This document shows, one piece after another, positions 28,363-39,294 of a DNA stretch of 64,000 nucleotides. This DNA is from Aeromonas rivipollensis (GTDB lineage Bacteria; Pseudomonadota; Gammaproteobacteria; Enterobacterales; Aeromonadaceae). Every line of letters begins with the position of its first letter. Position 1 is the stretch's first letter. The position numbers and the translations under genes were made by a program. The stretch covers positions 114,080 to 178,079 of the forward strand of contig NZ_JAAILA010000025.1 in NCBI RefSeq assembly GCF_010974825.1. Direction: 5' to 3'. A model generated the notes under the pieces. It worked only from the letters and a program-made list of their open reading frames with translations. It ran no database searches and was not told the DNA's origin.

Positions 28363-29127
28363 TCAGCCGCGGCCGAGGCGATTGTCCGGGTAGTTCTTGG
28401 CCAGCACTTCGCGGGCGTGGCGGGCCAGGGTCGGCATCTTCAGGGTATCGTAGGCGTTGACCATGATCTCCAGTGCCTTCTCTGTCTCGACAGTGTCGGG
28501 ATAGGTTTCGACCACCAGTTTGGCGCGGTTGGCGGCGGCGATCAGGGCATCACGCTTCACGTAATACTCGGCCACCCCCAGATCGTAGCGGGCGAGGCGG
28601 GTTTTCAGACCGACCATGCGGGCACGGGCATCGGCCGCGTAGCTGCTGTTGGGGTAGCTCTGCAGCAGGGTCTTGAAGTCCTGGAAGGCCTGACGGGCGT
28701 AGGAGGGGTCCTTGTCATCCCGATCTATGCCCAGGAAGTCCTGGAAGAAGTTGTAATCCGCCGCCATGTTGGTCAGACCGCGCATGTAGAACACGTAATC
28801 GATGTTCTTGTGCGCCGGGTTGAGGCGGATGAAGCGGTCGATATTGGCGATCGCCTGGGCGGTATCATCCTGCTTGTAGTAGGCGTAGATGAGATCGAGC
28901 TGCACCTGGTTGGAGTAGGCGCCGAACGGGTAACGAGAGTCCAGCGCTTCCAGCAACTCGATGGCATTCAGGTAGTTGCCTGTGTCCAGTTTGAGACGGG
29001 CTTTCTGGTACAGAACTTCCGGCGGTTCGTCGGGAACCTTGGGTTTGGTGCTGGAACAGCCAGTGATCAGCGTAGCGACCAAGGCGAGCGACATCAGCAG
29101 GCGAGACTTCTTTCCCATCAACAACAT
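28363..29127 (-). CDS. bamD: BamD, outer-membrane assembly lipoprotein
   Basis: BamD is the essential lipoprotein partner of BamA in outer-membrane protein insertion. The signal ends in the lipobox LITGC. Tetratricopeptide repeats follow, with the conserved DSRYPFGAYSNQVQLDLIYAYYK and IDYVFYMRGLTNM. The length of 254 residues is near the family norm. Starts at 29127 (ATG after GGACCGG), 29118 and 29142 are all possible; the difference affects only the signal peptide. It is divergent from rluD, the conserved arrangement in gammaproteobacteria. Confidence 0.95.
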   Translation of the reverse strand: MLLMGKKSRLLMSLALVATLITGCSSTKPKVPDEPPEVLYQKARLKLDTGNYLNAIELLEALDSRYPFGAYSNQVQLDLIYAYYKQDDTAQAIANIDRFIRLNPAHKNIDYVFYMRGLTNMAADYNFFQDFLGIDRDDKDPSYARQAFQDFKTLLQSYPNSSYAADARARMVGLKTRLARYDLGVAEYYVKRDALIAAANRAKLVVETYPDTVETEKALEIMVNAYDTLKMPTLARHAREVLAKNYPDNRLGRG

Positions 29128-29234
29128 CCGGTCCATTTCCACGAAATTGGCAAAGTATCCGTTATGCTTGGCTAAAAGAAAAGCTAGAATACCCGGATTA
29201 TTTCGAATTGATACCCCCGCTCAAGAGACCATAC

Positions 29235-30215
29235 ATGAGCCAGCATATTGAACTGACAGGCGAATTTCAGGATCACCAATTCGGGCAGCGACTCGACCAG
29301 GCCCTGGCCGAATTGTTTCCAGACTACTCCAGAACCCGCATCAAGGAGTGGATTTTACAGGACAGAGTGACCCTGGACGGTCAGGTTGCCAATACCCCGC
29401 GCGAGAAAGTGGTGGCCGGGCAGCAGGTACATGTAGATGTCGAGTTGGAAGATGACACCCGCTGGGATGCCCAGAACATCGACCTCAACATCGTCTATGA
29501 AGATGAACACATTCTGGTGATCGACAAGCCGGCCGGCCTGGTGGTTCACCCGGGCGCCGGCACGCCGGATGGCACCATACTCAACGCCCTGCTGCACCGT
29601 TACCCCGGCATCGCCGAGGTACCCCGTGCCGGCATAGTGCACCGTCTGGATAAAGACACCACGGGTCTGATGGTGGTTGCCAAGACGATCCCGGCCCAGA
29701 CCCATCTGGTGGAAGCGCTGCAGGCGCGTCAGATCACCCGTGAGTACGAAGCCGTCGCCATAGGTCACATGACCGCAGGCGGCACTGTGGATGCCCCCAT
29801 CGGCCGTCACCCGACCCAGCGTACCCACATGGCTGTGGTGCCCAATGGCCGTCCTTCCGTGACCCACTACCGGGTGCACGAGAAGTTCCGTGGCCACACT
29901 CGTCTGCGTCTGCGTCTGGAAACCGGTCGTACCCACCAGATCCGTGTCCACATGGCTCACATCAAGCATCCGTTGGTGGGGGATCCCGCTTACGGTGGCC
30001 GTCTGCGCCTGCTGCGCAACGCGACCCCGGAGCTGACCCTGGCCCTGCGCAACTTCAACCGCCAGGCGCTGCACGCCACCATGCTGAAGCTGGCTCACCC
30101 CATCACCGGCGAAGTCATGGAGTGGCACTCTGCCACGCCGCAAGACATGCTGGATCTGATGGAAGTGCTGCGGGCTGATACCCTGGCCAACCCGGACGAT
30201 TTGGTCTGGAGCTGA
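29235..30215 (+). CDS. rluD: RluD, 23S rRNA pseudouridine(1911/1915/1917) synthase
   Basis: RluD isomerises three uridines in helix 69 of 23S rRNA. It has an N-terminal S4 RNA-binding domain (about residues 18-75) and the catalytic domain with HRLDKDTTG, where Asp139 is the nucleophile. ETGRTHQIRVHMAHI and LVGDPAYGG follow. The start MSQHIELTG gives 326 residues, exactly the E. coli length. It is followed by pgeF, as is usual. Confidence 0.97.
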   Translation: MSQHIELTGEFQDHQFGQRLDQALAELFPDYSRTRIKEWILQDRVTLDGQVANTPREKVVAGQQVHVDVELEDDTRWDAQNIDLNIVYEDEHILVIDKPAGLVVHPGAGTPDGTILNALLHRYPGIAEVPRAGIVHRLDKDTTGLMVVAKTIPAQTHLVEALQARQITREYEAVAIGHMTAGGTVDAPIGRHPTQRTHMAVVPNGRPSVTHYRVHEKFRGHTRLRLRLETGRTHQIRVHMAHIKHPLVGDPAYGGRLRLLRNATPELTLALRNFNRQALHATMLKLAHPITGEVMEWHSATPQDMLDLMEVLRADTLANPDDLVWS

Positions 30216-30267
30216 TGCAATAGGGCCTGCGTCGGTTTCTGCCGCCGTCCGGCCCTAAGAGATGCCA

Positions 30268-30299
30268 AACGGGGTTCCCTTTCAGGAGCCCCGTTTTTA
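30268..30299 (+). terminator. Stem-loop between rluD and pgeF
   Basis: AACGGGG plus TTCC pairs with GGAG plus CCCCGTT (30268-30278 with 30285-30295, one wobble), then a T-rich tail. It partly separates the two genes. Confidence 0.75.
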
Positions 30300-30324
30300 T
30301 ATCCGTGAATGGAAGGAGTCACAG

Positions 30325-31062
30325 ATGAACTGGATTGAACCCGACTGGCCCGCTCCTGGCAATGTCAGGGCCCTGTCGACCACCCGGGATGGTGGCCTGA
30401 GCGAAGGGGTCTTCGCCGGTCTCAACCTGGGGGCCCACGTGGGGGACGAGCCGGCACGGGTCGAGGCCAACCGTGCCCGCCTGCAACAGGCGGCGCAGAT
30501 CCCCGGGCCCCTCAACTGGCTCAACCAGGTGCACGGCATCGCCGTCCACCCCGTCAGCAACGAATACGACGGGGCACCGAATGCCGATGCGGCCTGCGCC
30601 CACGAGGCCGGGCAGGCCTGCATAGTGATGACAGCCGACTGCCTGCCGGTGCTGTTTTGCGACCGGGCTGGCACAGTGGTGGCAGCCGCTCACGCCGGTT
30701 GGCGTGGGCTGAAGGAGGGAGTACTGGAAGCCAGCATCGCCGCCATGGGCTGCGAGCCGGGGGAGATCCTGACCTGGCTCGGTCCGGCGATAGGCCCCAC
30801 GGCCTTTGAAGTGGGGGGTGAGGTGCGCGAGGCCTTTATGGCGGAGCAGGCCGAAGCCGAATCCGCTTTCGTACCTTCAGTCAGCGAGGGGAAATGGCTG
30901 GCGGATATCTACCGGCTGGCCCGGCTGCGACTGGCTCGCGCCGGAGTGAACGCTGTCTATGGCGGCGAATTCTGCACCTTCAGCGACGGCGATCAGTTCT
31001 ACTCTTATCGCCGCGACGGCCAGACCGGCCGCATGGCCTCCATCATCTGGTTGGCCCGCTAA
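30325..31062 (+). CDS. pgeF: PgeF (YfiH), multicopper-oxidase/laccase-fold protein
   Basis: The 245-residue protein carries the COG1496 signatures: LNQVHGIAV, VMTADCLPVLFCD and VVAAAHAGWRGL, with the histidines and cysteine that bind zinc. In E. coli YfiH acts as a peptidoglycan editing factor that removes misplaced serine from murein precursors; other members act on purine nucleosides. The ATG at 30325 follows AAGGAG. Position behind rluD and before clpB matches many related genomes. Confidence 0.93.
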   Translation: MNWIEPDWPAPGNVRALSTTRDGGLSEGVFAGLNLGAHVGDEPARVEANRARLQQAAQIPGPLNWLNQVHGIAVHPVSNEYDGAPNADAACAHEAGQACIVMTADCLPVLFCDRAGTVVAAAHAGWRGLKEGVLEASIAAMGCEPGEILTWLGPAIGPTAFEVGGEVREAFMAEQAEAESAFVPSVSEGKWLADIYRLARLRLARAGVNAVYGGEFCTFSDGDQFYSYRRDGQTGRMASIIWLAR

Positions 31063-31156
31063 GTAATCACCCGCCCCTCTCAAGACCAAATCCGCGCGAG
31101 AGGGGCGGGCATCCTGCCCCCTCCCCGTTTTGCAGAAAAAATAACCAGCCTCAACC

Positions 31157-31184
31157 CTTGAAATAACCCGTACGGGCCTCATCT
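31157..31184 (+). promoter_or_regulatory. Sigma-32 heat-shock promoter of clpB
   Basis: CTTGAAA (31157-31163) and CCTCATCT (31177-31184) with a 13-bp spacer match the sigma-32 consensus (CTTGAAA, 11-16 bp, CCCCATNT) in all but one fixed base. The transcript would start about 60 bases before clpB. Confidence 0.88.
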
Positions 31185-31248
31185 ACCTTGTCAGAAGATC
31201 ATGTTGTTTGCCGCGCAAGCGGCGTGTCTGTTTCAAAGGGGGAGTGCA

Positions 31249-33825
<2,577 letters not shown>

Positions 33826-33840
33826 TGGTGTCATCGATGA

Positions 33841-33866
33841 AAAACGCAGGCCTTGTGCCTGCGTTT
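33841..33866. terminator. Terminator of clpB
   Basis: AAAACGCAGGC and GCCTGCGTTTT form an 11-bp stem around a short loop, flanked by an A-run and a T-run. Confidence 0.88.
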
Positions 33867-33885
33867 TGTTTTCAGGGTGATTGAG

Positions 33886-34707
33886 ATGCTGAAGTTTTCC
33901 GTCTTGGTGGATGATGATGTTCATCTACCCGGCTGCCTGCCTGAAAAGGGACTGTCGTTGTTGTTGGAGTGCGATGGCCTCAGGGTGCTGTTCGACAGCG
34001 GCCGGGGCCGGGCGCTGCGCCACAATGCCGAGGTGATGGGGGTCGATCTCGGCTCTCTCACCCATGTGGTGCTGTCCCACGGTCATTACGACCATGTGGG
34101 CGGCATCGGCTCCCTGCCCCTATATCCCGATCCCATCCCGTTGATCGCCTGTCCGGATGTGTTCAATGAGCGGGGCTACTTCCTGCCGTTGCTGCCCCGA
34201 CGCTACAACCTCTACCGCCTCTCGGGGGATCTGGATCCGCAACAACTGGCGACGAGAGGGCTGCTCCCTCACTGTTCGGCCGAGCCGGTCTGGCTGTCCG
34301 AGCGGCTGGTGTTTCTCGGGAGCATCGCGCGGCGCGACAAGGCGGCGCCTTCCCTGCTTGGCTACATATTACGAGGTGGTCGAGTGGAGAAGGATCTTAT
34401 CAGCGACGACTCGGCGCTGGCCTACAAGAGCGAGCAGGGTCTGATTGTCTTCATTGGCTGCGGCCACTCCGGGGTCGAAAACATCGTCCAGTGGGCCAAA
34501 GAGGTGTGTGGCGACGAGCGGGTGCATGCCGTCATAGGTGGCTTGCACCTGAAGTTTTCCGGCCCGCAACGGGCAGAGGCGCTGGGGTCGTATTTGCAAC
34601 GGGAAGGGGTCGGCCGTCTATTTGCCTGCCACTGTACCGGCAAGCGGAAGGTGGGGCTGCCAAGGCAAACCCAGATAGGGGCGGGCTTTGAACATGTGTT
34701 CCCGTGA
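33886..34707 (+). CDS. MBL-fold metallohydrolase, COG1237 type
   Basis: The 273-residue cytoplasmic protein has the metallo-beta-lactamase motif LSHGHYDHVGGIG, then FIGCGHSGVENIV and LFACHCTG as further metal-binding positions. This pattern is that of the group named for the archaeal dihydropterin-type phosphate synthase homologues (COG1237), whose bacterial role is unclear. The ATG at 33886 is preceded by GGGTGATTGAG. It is a single gene between two terminators. Confidence 0.82.
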   Translation: MLKFSVLVDDDVHLPGCLPEKGLSLLLECDGLRVLFDSGRGRALRHNAEVMGVDLGSLTHVVLSHGHYDHVGGIGSLPLYPDPIPLIACPDVFNERGYFLPLLPRRYNLYRLSGDLDPQQLATRGLLPHCSAEPVWLSERLVFLGSIARRDKAAPSLLGYILRGGRVEKDLISDDSALAYKSEQGLIVFIGCGHSGVENIVQWAKEVCGDERVHAVIGGLHLKFSGPQRAEALGSYLQREGVGRLFACHCTGKRKVGLPRQTQIGAGFEHVFP

Positions 34708-34776
34708 GCCTGAGCGAGGTGGGAAGCGAGCCCAACCAGCACCGCGGCGCTGGCGATGAGGCCATCGACCAGAACC

Positions 34777-34804
34777 ACGCCGGCCCTAGGGCTGGCGTTT
34801 TTAT
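34777..34804 (+). terminator. Terminator after the MBL-fold gene
   Basis: ACGCCGGCCC-TA-GGGCTGGCGT with one wobble pair, followed by TTTATT. Confidence 0.8.
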
Positions 34805-34918
34805 TGTCGCAGCGTGTTGGCGTTAACATGGCGATAACTATTGGTCATCGAATTGTAGTGATAGGCTTCATACCATTAATGACGCCATTGTCATTGTCAG
34901 GAGAGGGAGCCTTTGCCG

Positions 34919-35542
34919 ATGAGAACACGATTTTCGCTCATGTTGCTGTGCAGCAGCCTGGTGCCCCTGGCGGTGCAGGGGGAGCAAGCAACCCAGGATG
35001 TGCCCCAGATCTGCGCCACCTGCCACGGGATGAACGGCGTGCCCAAGGAGTCGAACATCCCCAATCTCTGGGGACAGTCGGAGGCCTACCTGACCGAGCA
35101 ACTGCGTGCCTTTCGCAGCGGCAAACGGGTCAGCGATTTCATGAATCCCATCATCTACCAGTTGAGCGACGAGCAGATAGCCCGGGCGGCCAGCCATTTT
35201 GCCGGCCAGGCTGCCGCCAGGGAGGTGAGCCTGCACTGGAGCGGCGACAAGTGGCCCGGGGACATGGAGACGGGGGAGCGGCTGGCCCTGGCCGGCAAAC
35301 CTGAGCGCAATCTGCCGGCCTGCGTGGCTTGCCATGGCCCGAGTGGCGTCGGCGTCATGCCCCTGTTTCCCCGTCTCGCCGGTCAGGATCCCGCCTACCT
35401 CAAGCGGCAGTTGATCTACTGGAAGGCCGACAAGCGCCCGCTCGGCGCCATGGGCTCCATGCCTGCCATCGCCAAGTCGCTCAGCGAGGCGGAAATGGAC
35501 GCAGTGGCCAACTACTTCGCGGCGCAGGGGGTGGCGAAATGA
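34919..35542 (+). CDS. tsdB: TsdB-like dihaem cytochrome c (c4 family)
   Basis: The 207-residue periplasmic protein has a signal peptide (RFSLMLLCSSLVPLAVQG) and two CXXCH haem sites (CATCH near residue 39; CVACH near 142), in two similar halves as in cytochrome c4. The start overlaps nothing and follows GGAGAGGGAGCC. Its stop overlaps the start of tsdA by four bases, so the two are translationally coupled. In tsdBA organisms TsdB is the electron partner of TsdA; a general c4 role is the alternative. Confidence 0.85.
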   Translation: MRTRFSLMLLCSSLVPLAVQGEQATQDVPQICATCHGMNGVPKESNIPNLWGQSEAYLTEQLRAFRSGKRVSDFMNPIIYQLSDEQIARAASHFAGQAAAREVSLHWSGDKWPGDMETGERLALAGKPERNLPACVACHGPSGVGVMPLFPRLAGQDPAYLKRQLIYWKADKRPLGAMGSMPAIAKSLSEAEMDAVANYFAAQGVAK

Positions 35543-36453
35543 AGCATGCATATCTGATGGCCTGCCTGCTGGCCGGTCTGGCTCATGGCGCCGCGTTCGA
35601 GGATCAGTTCAGCGTCCCGCTCGGGGAGAAGGCACCCGATGGCAACTACCACAAGGTGCCCGACTGGTCTGCCGTGCCAGAGGGGGAGATGGGCGCCGCC
35701 ATCAAGCGTGGCTACAGCCTGTTCGTCAACACCCAGCAGCTCAAGGGGCAGGGCCAGCCGGGGAACGGCTTGCAGTGCAGCAACTGCCACCTGGGGGCCG
35801 GCATCATTGCCGGTGCCAGTCCGATGTGGGGGGCCTATCCGGCCTACCCCGCCTATCGCAAGAAGAACAACAAGGTGAACACCTATGAGGATCGGCTGCA
35901 AGGTTGCTTCCTCTATTCGATGAATGCCAGAGAGGGTCAGCCCCCCGCCTATGACAGTCAGGCGATCCGGGATCTGGTGGCCTACTCCTACTGGCTGGCG
36001 AGCGGTGCCCCCATCAGCGACAAGCTGCCCGGGCGCAACTTCTTCACCATCGCCACCCCTCCCCAGGCCCCCGATTTCAAGCGGGGCCAGAGCGTCTATG
36101 CCGAACGCTGTGCCGATTGCCACGGCGGTGAGGGGGAGGGCAAGAAGGTGGCGGATCGCTACGTCTTCCCGCCCCTGTGGGGCAAGGAGAGCTACAACTG
36201 GGGCGCGGGCATGCACGGCATCGACAAGGCAGCCGCCTTCATCAAGAGCAACATGCCGCTCTCCCAGGGGGGGAGCCTGAGCGATCAGCAGGCCTGGGAT
36301 GTCTCCCTTTACATCAACAGCCATGAGCGCCCTCAGGATCCCAGGTTCAAGGGGGATCTCGGCCAGACCACCAAGGCGTTCCATGGCACCTACTCCCAGT
36401 ACGGCTTGCCTTCCCCGGTGGATGGCCACCTGCTGGGCAGCAAGGCGTATTGA
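35539..36453 (+). CDS. tsdA: TsdA, thiosulfate dehydrogenase / tetrathionate reductase
   Basis: The 304-residue dihaem cytochrome c has a signal peptide and the TsdA pattern. The first haem motif CSNCHLGAG is followed by PMWGAYPAYPAYRKKNNKV and by GCFLYSMNAR, whose cysteine is the unusual axial haem ligand of the family. The second site is CADCHGGEGEG, then FPPLWGKESYNWGAGM and AWDVSLYINSHERPQDPR. TsdA couples two thiosulfates to tetrathionate, and some family members run mainly in the reductive direction. Which direction applies here cannot be told from sequence. Confidence 0.9.
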   Translation: MKHAYLMACLLAGLAHGAAFEDQFSVPLGEKAPDGNYHKVPDWSAVPEGEMGAAIKRGYSLFVNTQQLKGQGQPGNGLQCSNCHLGAGIIAGASPMWGAYPAYPAYRKKNNKVNTYEDRLQGCFLYSMNAREGQPPAYDSQAIRDLVAYSYWLASGAPISDKLPGRNFFTIATPPQAPDFKRGQSVYAERCADCHGGEGEGKKVADRYVFPPLWGKESYNWGAGMHGIDKAAAFIKSNMPLSQGGSLSDQQAWDVSLYINSHERPQDPRFKGDLGQTTKAFHGTYSQYGLPSPVDGHLLGSKAY

Positions 36454-36473
36454 GGGCTGAGGCAGGACTGCAG

Positions 36474-36494
36474 AGGGGCTCAGGCCCCTTTTTT
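36474..36494 (+). terminator. Terminator of tsdBA
   Basis: AGGGGC-TCAG-GCCCCT (36474-36489) followed by six T residues. Confidence 0.85.
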
Positions 36495-36516
36495 CATGGG
36501 CCGCTCGGGTGCAGGC

Positions 36517-36544
36517 AAAAAAAACGGCAATCCAAAGATTGCCG
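36517..36544 (-). terminator. Terminator of the asnA transcript
   Basis: On the minus strand CGGCAATC and GATTGCCG form an 8-bp stem followed by eight U residues (A-run 36517-36524). It lies 180 bases beyond the asnA stop codon. Confidence 0.88.
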
Positions 36545-36559
36545 GGAGGAATGTATTCG

Positions 36560-36714
36560 ATACGACCTTGCGTGGGTTGAGCGGGTCGCAGGGGCAAGCC
36601 CCGGTTTCGCAGCGGGTCATCCAGGATGACCCTCTCCTTACAGCCTGTCCGGACTGCGCTCTTTCAGTCCGCACCGCCACACACCTTCGGCATCCGGCAT
36701 GGGTTGCCGGATGC
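36560..36714 (-). other. Structured 3' untranslated region of asnA
   Basis: Between the asnA stop and its terminator the minus strand holds several hairpins in a row: GCATCCGGCA/TGCCGGATGC (36687-36714), CGGACTG/CAGTCCG, a perfect GGGTCATCC/GGATGACCC at about 36616-36634, and CGGGGC/GCCCCTG. No open frame explains the region. It could be a long 3' UTR or hold a small RNA released from it. Confidence 0.45.
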
Positions 36715-36725
36715 CATCAATCTGC

Positions 36726-37718
36726 TTACAGCATGCCCGGGATGGCAGCCTTCATCTCGGATGGCCAGACACCGACTTGTACCTGGCCGATATGCTCTTT
36801 TTGCAGCAACAGCATGGCCAGACGGGATTGGCCTATGCCGCCGCCTATGGTTTGCGGCATCCGCTCCGCCAGCAGATCCTGGTGCCAGTCGTACTGCAGG
36901 CGATCCTCGTCCCCTGTGATGGCGAGCTGGCGGCGCAGGGCCTCGGCGTCCACCCGGATCCCCATGGAGGAGATCTCGAAGCTGTCTTCCAGCACAGGGT
37001 TCCACACCAGGATGTCGCCGTTCAGACCCGCCAGACCCAGTTCGCTGTGGCTGCTCCAGTCGTCATAGTCCGGGGCGCGCACGTCGTGACGCTCACCGTG
37101 GGAGAGGGCACCGCCGATGCCGATGAGGAAGACGGCTCCCAGCTCCTTGGCGATGGCCCGCTCGCGCCCCTTGGCATCGAGGTCCGGGTAGCGGGTCAGC
37201 AGCTCTTCGCTGTGGAGGAACTGGATCTCTGCCGGCAGGAAGGGGGTCAGCTCGTGCTCGGCGCAGACCGCGCGCTCTGTGGCCTTGATGGCGGCCCAGA
37301 TGCCGCGCACGGTTTCTTGCAGATAGGCGAGATCCCGGCGCTCGCTTGGCATCACCTTCTCCCAGTCCCACTGATCTACGTAGACGGAGTGGATGGGGGT
37401 GAGTCTGTCTTCGTCCGGGCGCAGAGCCTTCATGTGGGTGTAGATGCCTTCACCCGGGCCGAAGCCGAAGCGACCCAGGGTATGGCGCTTCCACTTGGCC
37501 AGGGAGTGCACCACTTCGTAGCTGTGTTCGGGTAGAGTCTTCACCTTCACTTGCACCGCATTCTCGTGGCCGGAGAGGTTGTCCTGAGTGCCATCGCCGA
37601 CCCGGCTCAGAATGGGGGCTTGCACCTCCATCAGACCCAGTTGCTGGGCGAGCTGGCGGGAGAACATCTCTTTGACGAAGCTGATCTGTTGTTGGCTGCG
37701 AATGTAGTGCTGTTTCAT
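36726..37718 (-). CDS. asnA: AsnA, ammonia-dependent asparagine synthetase
   Basis: AsnA makes asparagine from aspartate, ammonia and ATP. The 330 residues from [16 protein letters not shown] equal E. coli Asn[40 protein letters not shown] and [16 protein letters not shown] are typical of this class-II aminoacyl-tRNA-synthetase-like enzyme. An ATG six codons upstream (37736) is less likely. It is divergent from its regulator gene asnC. Confidence 0.97.
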   Translation of the reverse strand: MKQHYIRSQQQISFVKEMFSRQLAQQLGLMEVQAPILSRVGDGTQDNLSGHENAVQVKVKTLPEHSYEVVHSLAKWKRHTLGRFGFGPGEGIYTHMKALRPDEDRLTPIHSVYVDQWDWEKVMPSERRDLAYLQETVRGIWAAIKATERAVCAEHELTPFLPAEIQFLHSEELLTRYPDLDAKGRERAIAKELGAVFLIGIGGALSHGERHDVRAPDYDDWSSHSELGLAGLNGDILVWNPVLEDSFEISSMGIRVDAEALRRQLAITGDEDRLQYDWHQDLLAERMPQTIGGGIGQSRLAMLLLQKEHIGQVQVGVWPSEMKAAIPGML

Positions 37719-37871
37719 GGGAAATACCTGTTTCAAACCCGTTGGATGTGGCGATTCTTCAACAGATTGCGCACTAAATTCAATATTCGATAATAGAAAT
37801 AGGCTTTACGTATTTTTTTGTTCAAAATATCCGGGTTTTTGCTGAGATATCGACAACGGGAGTGCAAAAAA

Positions 37872-38333
37872 GTGTCGGAAAATTATCGGATCGATAATCT
37901 CGATCAGGCCATCCTCACCGCCCTGATGGAGAATGCGCGGCTTCCCTATGCGGAGCTGGCCAAACAGCTGGCGGTCAGCCCGGGCACCATTCATGTGCGG
38001 GTGGAGAAGATGAAGCAGGCGGGGATCATAGAGGGGACCCGGGTGCAGGTGAACGCGAAGAAGCTGGGTTACGACGTCTGCTGCTTTATCGGCATCAACC
38101 TCAAGAGCGCCAAGGATTACCCCTCGGCCTTGGCCAAGTTGCAGGCGCTGGACGAGGTGGTGGAGGCCTACTACACCACGGGACACTACAGCATCTTCAT
38201 GAAGGTGATGACCCGCTCCATCGACGAGTTGCAGACTGTGCTTATCCACAAGATCCAGACCATAGACGAGATCCAGTCCACCGAAACCCTGATCTCGCTG
38301 CAAAATCCTATCCTGAGAGATGTGAAACCCTGA
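37872..38333 (+). CDS. asnC: AsnC, asparagine-responsive Lrp-family regulator
   Basis: AsnC activates asnA when asparagine is scarce. The 153-residue protein has the N-terminal helix-turn-helix (AELAKQLAVSPGTIHVRVEKMKQAGII) and the RAM effector domain (CFIGINLKSAKDYPSALAKL, EAYYTTGHYSIFMKVM). A GTG at 37872 is chosen because it matches the E. coli N-terminus and follows GGGAGTGCAAAAAA; the longer frame from 37818 covers the divergent promoter. The 3' end is odd: 44 bases after the stop a second copy of the last 16 codons occurs. Confidence 0.95.
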   Translation: MSENYRIDNLDQAILTALMENARLPYAELAKQLAVSPGTIHVRVEKMKQAGIIEGTRVQVNAKKLGYDVCCFIGINLKSAKDYPSALAKLQALDEVVEAYYTTGHYSIFMKVMTRSIDELQTVLIHKIQTIDEIQSTETLISLQNPILRDVKP

Positions 38334-38355
38334 GGGGGCAGTGCATGGAGGGCAG

Positions 38356-38427
38356 TACGAGATCCATGCCCCATGCGAAACGCTCATTTCGTTGCAGAAC
38401 CCGATATTGAGAGACGTGAAGCCCTGA
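38356..38427 (+). pseudogene. Detached second copy of the asnC 3' end
   Basis: Bases 38377-38427 encode ETLISLQNPILRDVKP and a stop, residue for residue the end of intact AsnC, but 11 of the 17 codons differ, all silently. From about 38356 (ACGAGATCCA) similarity to asnC continues with an added codon and mismatches, then fades. It has no start and is not in frame with the gene. It looks like the tail of a former asnC allele left beside an incoming one by recombination. Confidence 0.8.
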
Positions 38428-38446
38428 TCACCCCTGTGGAGGAGGA

Positions 38447-39211
38447 TCAGGGTTCGAGATAGGGGATGCCGTACTTGTCGTAGAGGGCCTTGAGCCGGCC
38501 ATCTTGTTTCATATGCAGCAGTTCGGCGTCATAGGCCGCCATCAGGGCCGGGGTGTCGGCATCGGCCCGGGAGCGGGTCCAGACATTGAAGTAGGCACTG
38601 GTCTTGAGGGGTTTTGGCAGGTAGCCGAGCTTGCCCTCCAGCCCCTCTTCCCTTATCTGGGTGAAGGCGGTGACCAGGGACATGGGAACCAGATCGATGC
38701 GCCCGGCGATCAGCTTGCGCAGTTGCAGCTGGTTGATGGGGATCGCCTGGAAGCGATAGGCAGGATCGGCCATGGCCGCCGTGAGCTCGGGGGTGTAGGA
38801 GAAGTCCTTGGTGACACCTATGCGCCAGGGCTTGAGATCGGCCAGGGTCTGGTAGTGGATCTTGCTCATGTCGGCCTTGCGCACGAAGAAGTGCCAGCTG
38901 TGGCGGATATGGGCCTGTTTGGGGTAGAGCAGGTAGCGCGTTCGCTCCGGCTTGTAGGAGTGGCTAAGCAGCAGGTCATAGACGCCGCCCTCGGCGTTGC
39001 GGGTGAGTCTGGCACCGGAATCGAGCAGCTCTATCTTGATGGGGACCTGGAGGACGCCAAAGATGGTGGTGACCAGATCCACATCCAGCCCCCGTGGCTG
39101 GCCTTTCTCATCCAGCCACTTCAGGGGGGGCTCCAGAAGGCCGCCAATGACCAGCTCCCTGGCCGACAGCCAGCAGGGCAGCAGCAAGCAGAGCACGAGC
39201 AAGATTCGCAA
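38447..39211 (-). CDS. Periplasmic solute-binding protein, family 3-like
   Basis: About 254 residues with a Sec signal (RILLVLCLLLPCWLSA-RE) and the SBP_bac_3 layout: LKWLDEKGQPRGLDVDLVTTIFG, GVYDLLLSHSYKPERTRYLLYP, IGVTKDFSYTPELTA and a closing KALYDKYGIPYLEP. I choose the TTG at 39211 because AGGAG lies 6 bases before it and the signal peptide starts there; no ATG fits. No permease or ATPase gene is adjacent, so it may act as an orphan amino-acid-type receptor. The ligand is unknown. Confidence 0.75.
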   Translation of the reverse strand: MRILLVLCLLLPCWLSARELVIGGLLEPPLKWLDEKGQPRGLDVDLVTTIFGVLQVPIKIELLDSGARLTRNAEGGVYDLLLSHSYKPERTRYLLYPKQAHIRHSWHFFVRKADMSKIHYQTLADLKPWRIGVTKDFSYTPELTAAMADPAYRFQAIPINQLQLRKLIAGRIDLVPMSLVTAFTQIREEGLEGKLGYLPKPLKTSAYFNVWTRSRADADTPALMAAYDAELLHMKQDGRLKALYDKYGIPYLEP

Positions 39212-39294
39212 ATCACATCTCCTGAACACTCGGGGCTGGTTTATGCGCAACGGGGTATAGTGACCGGCAGATACCTCAATAGAGACGACCCCGG

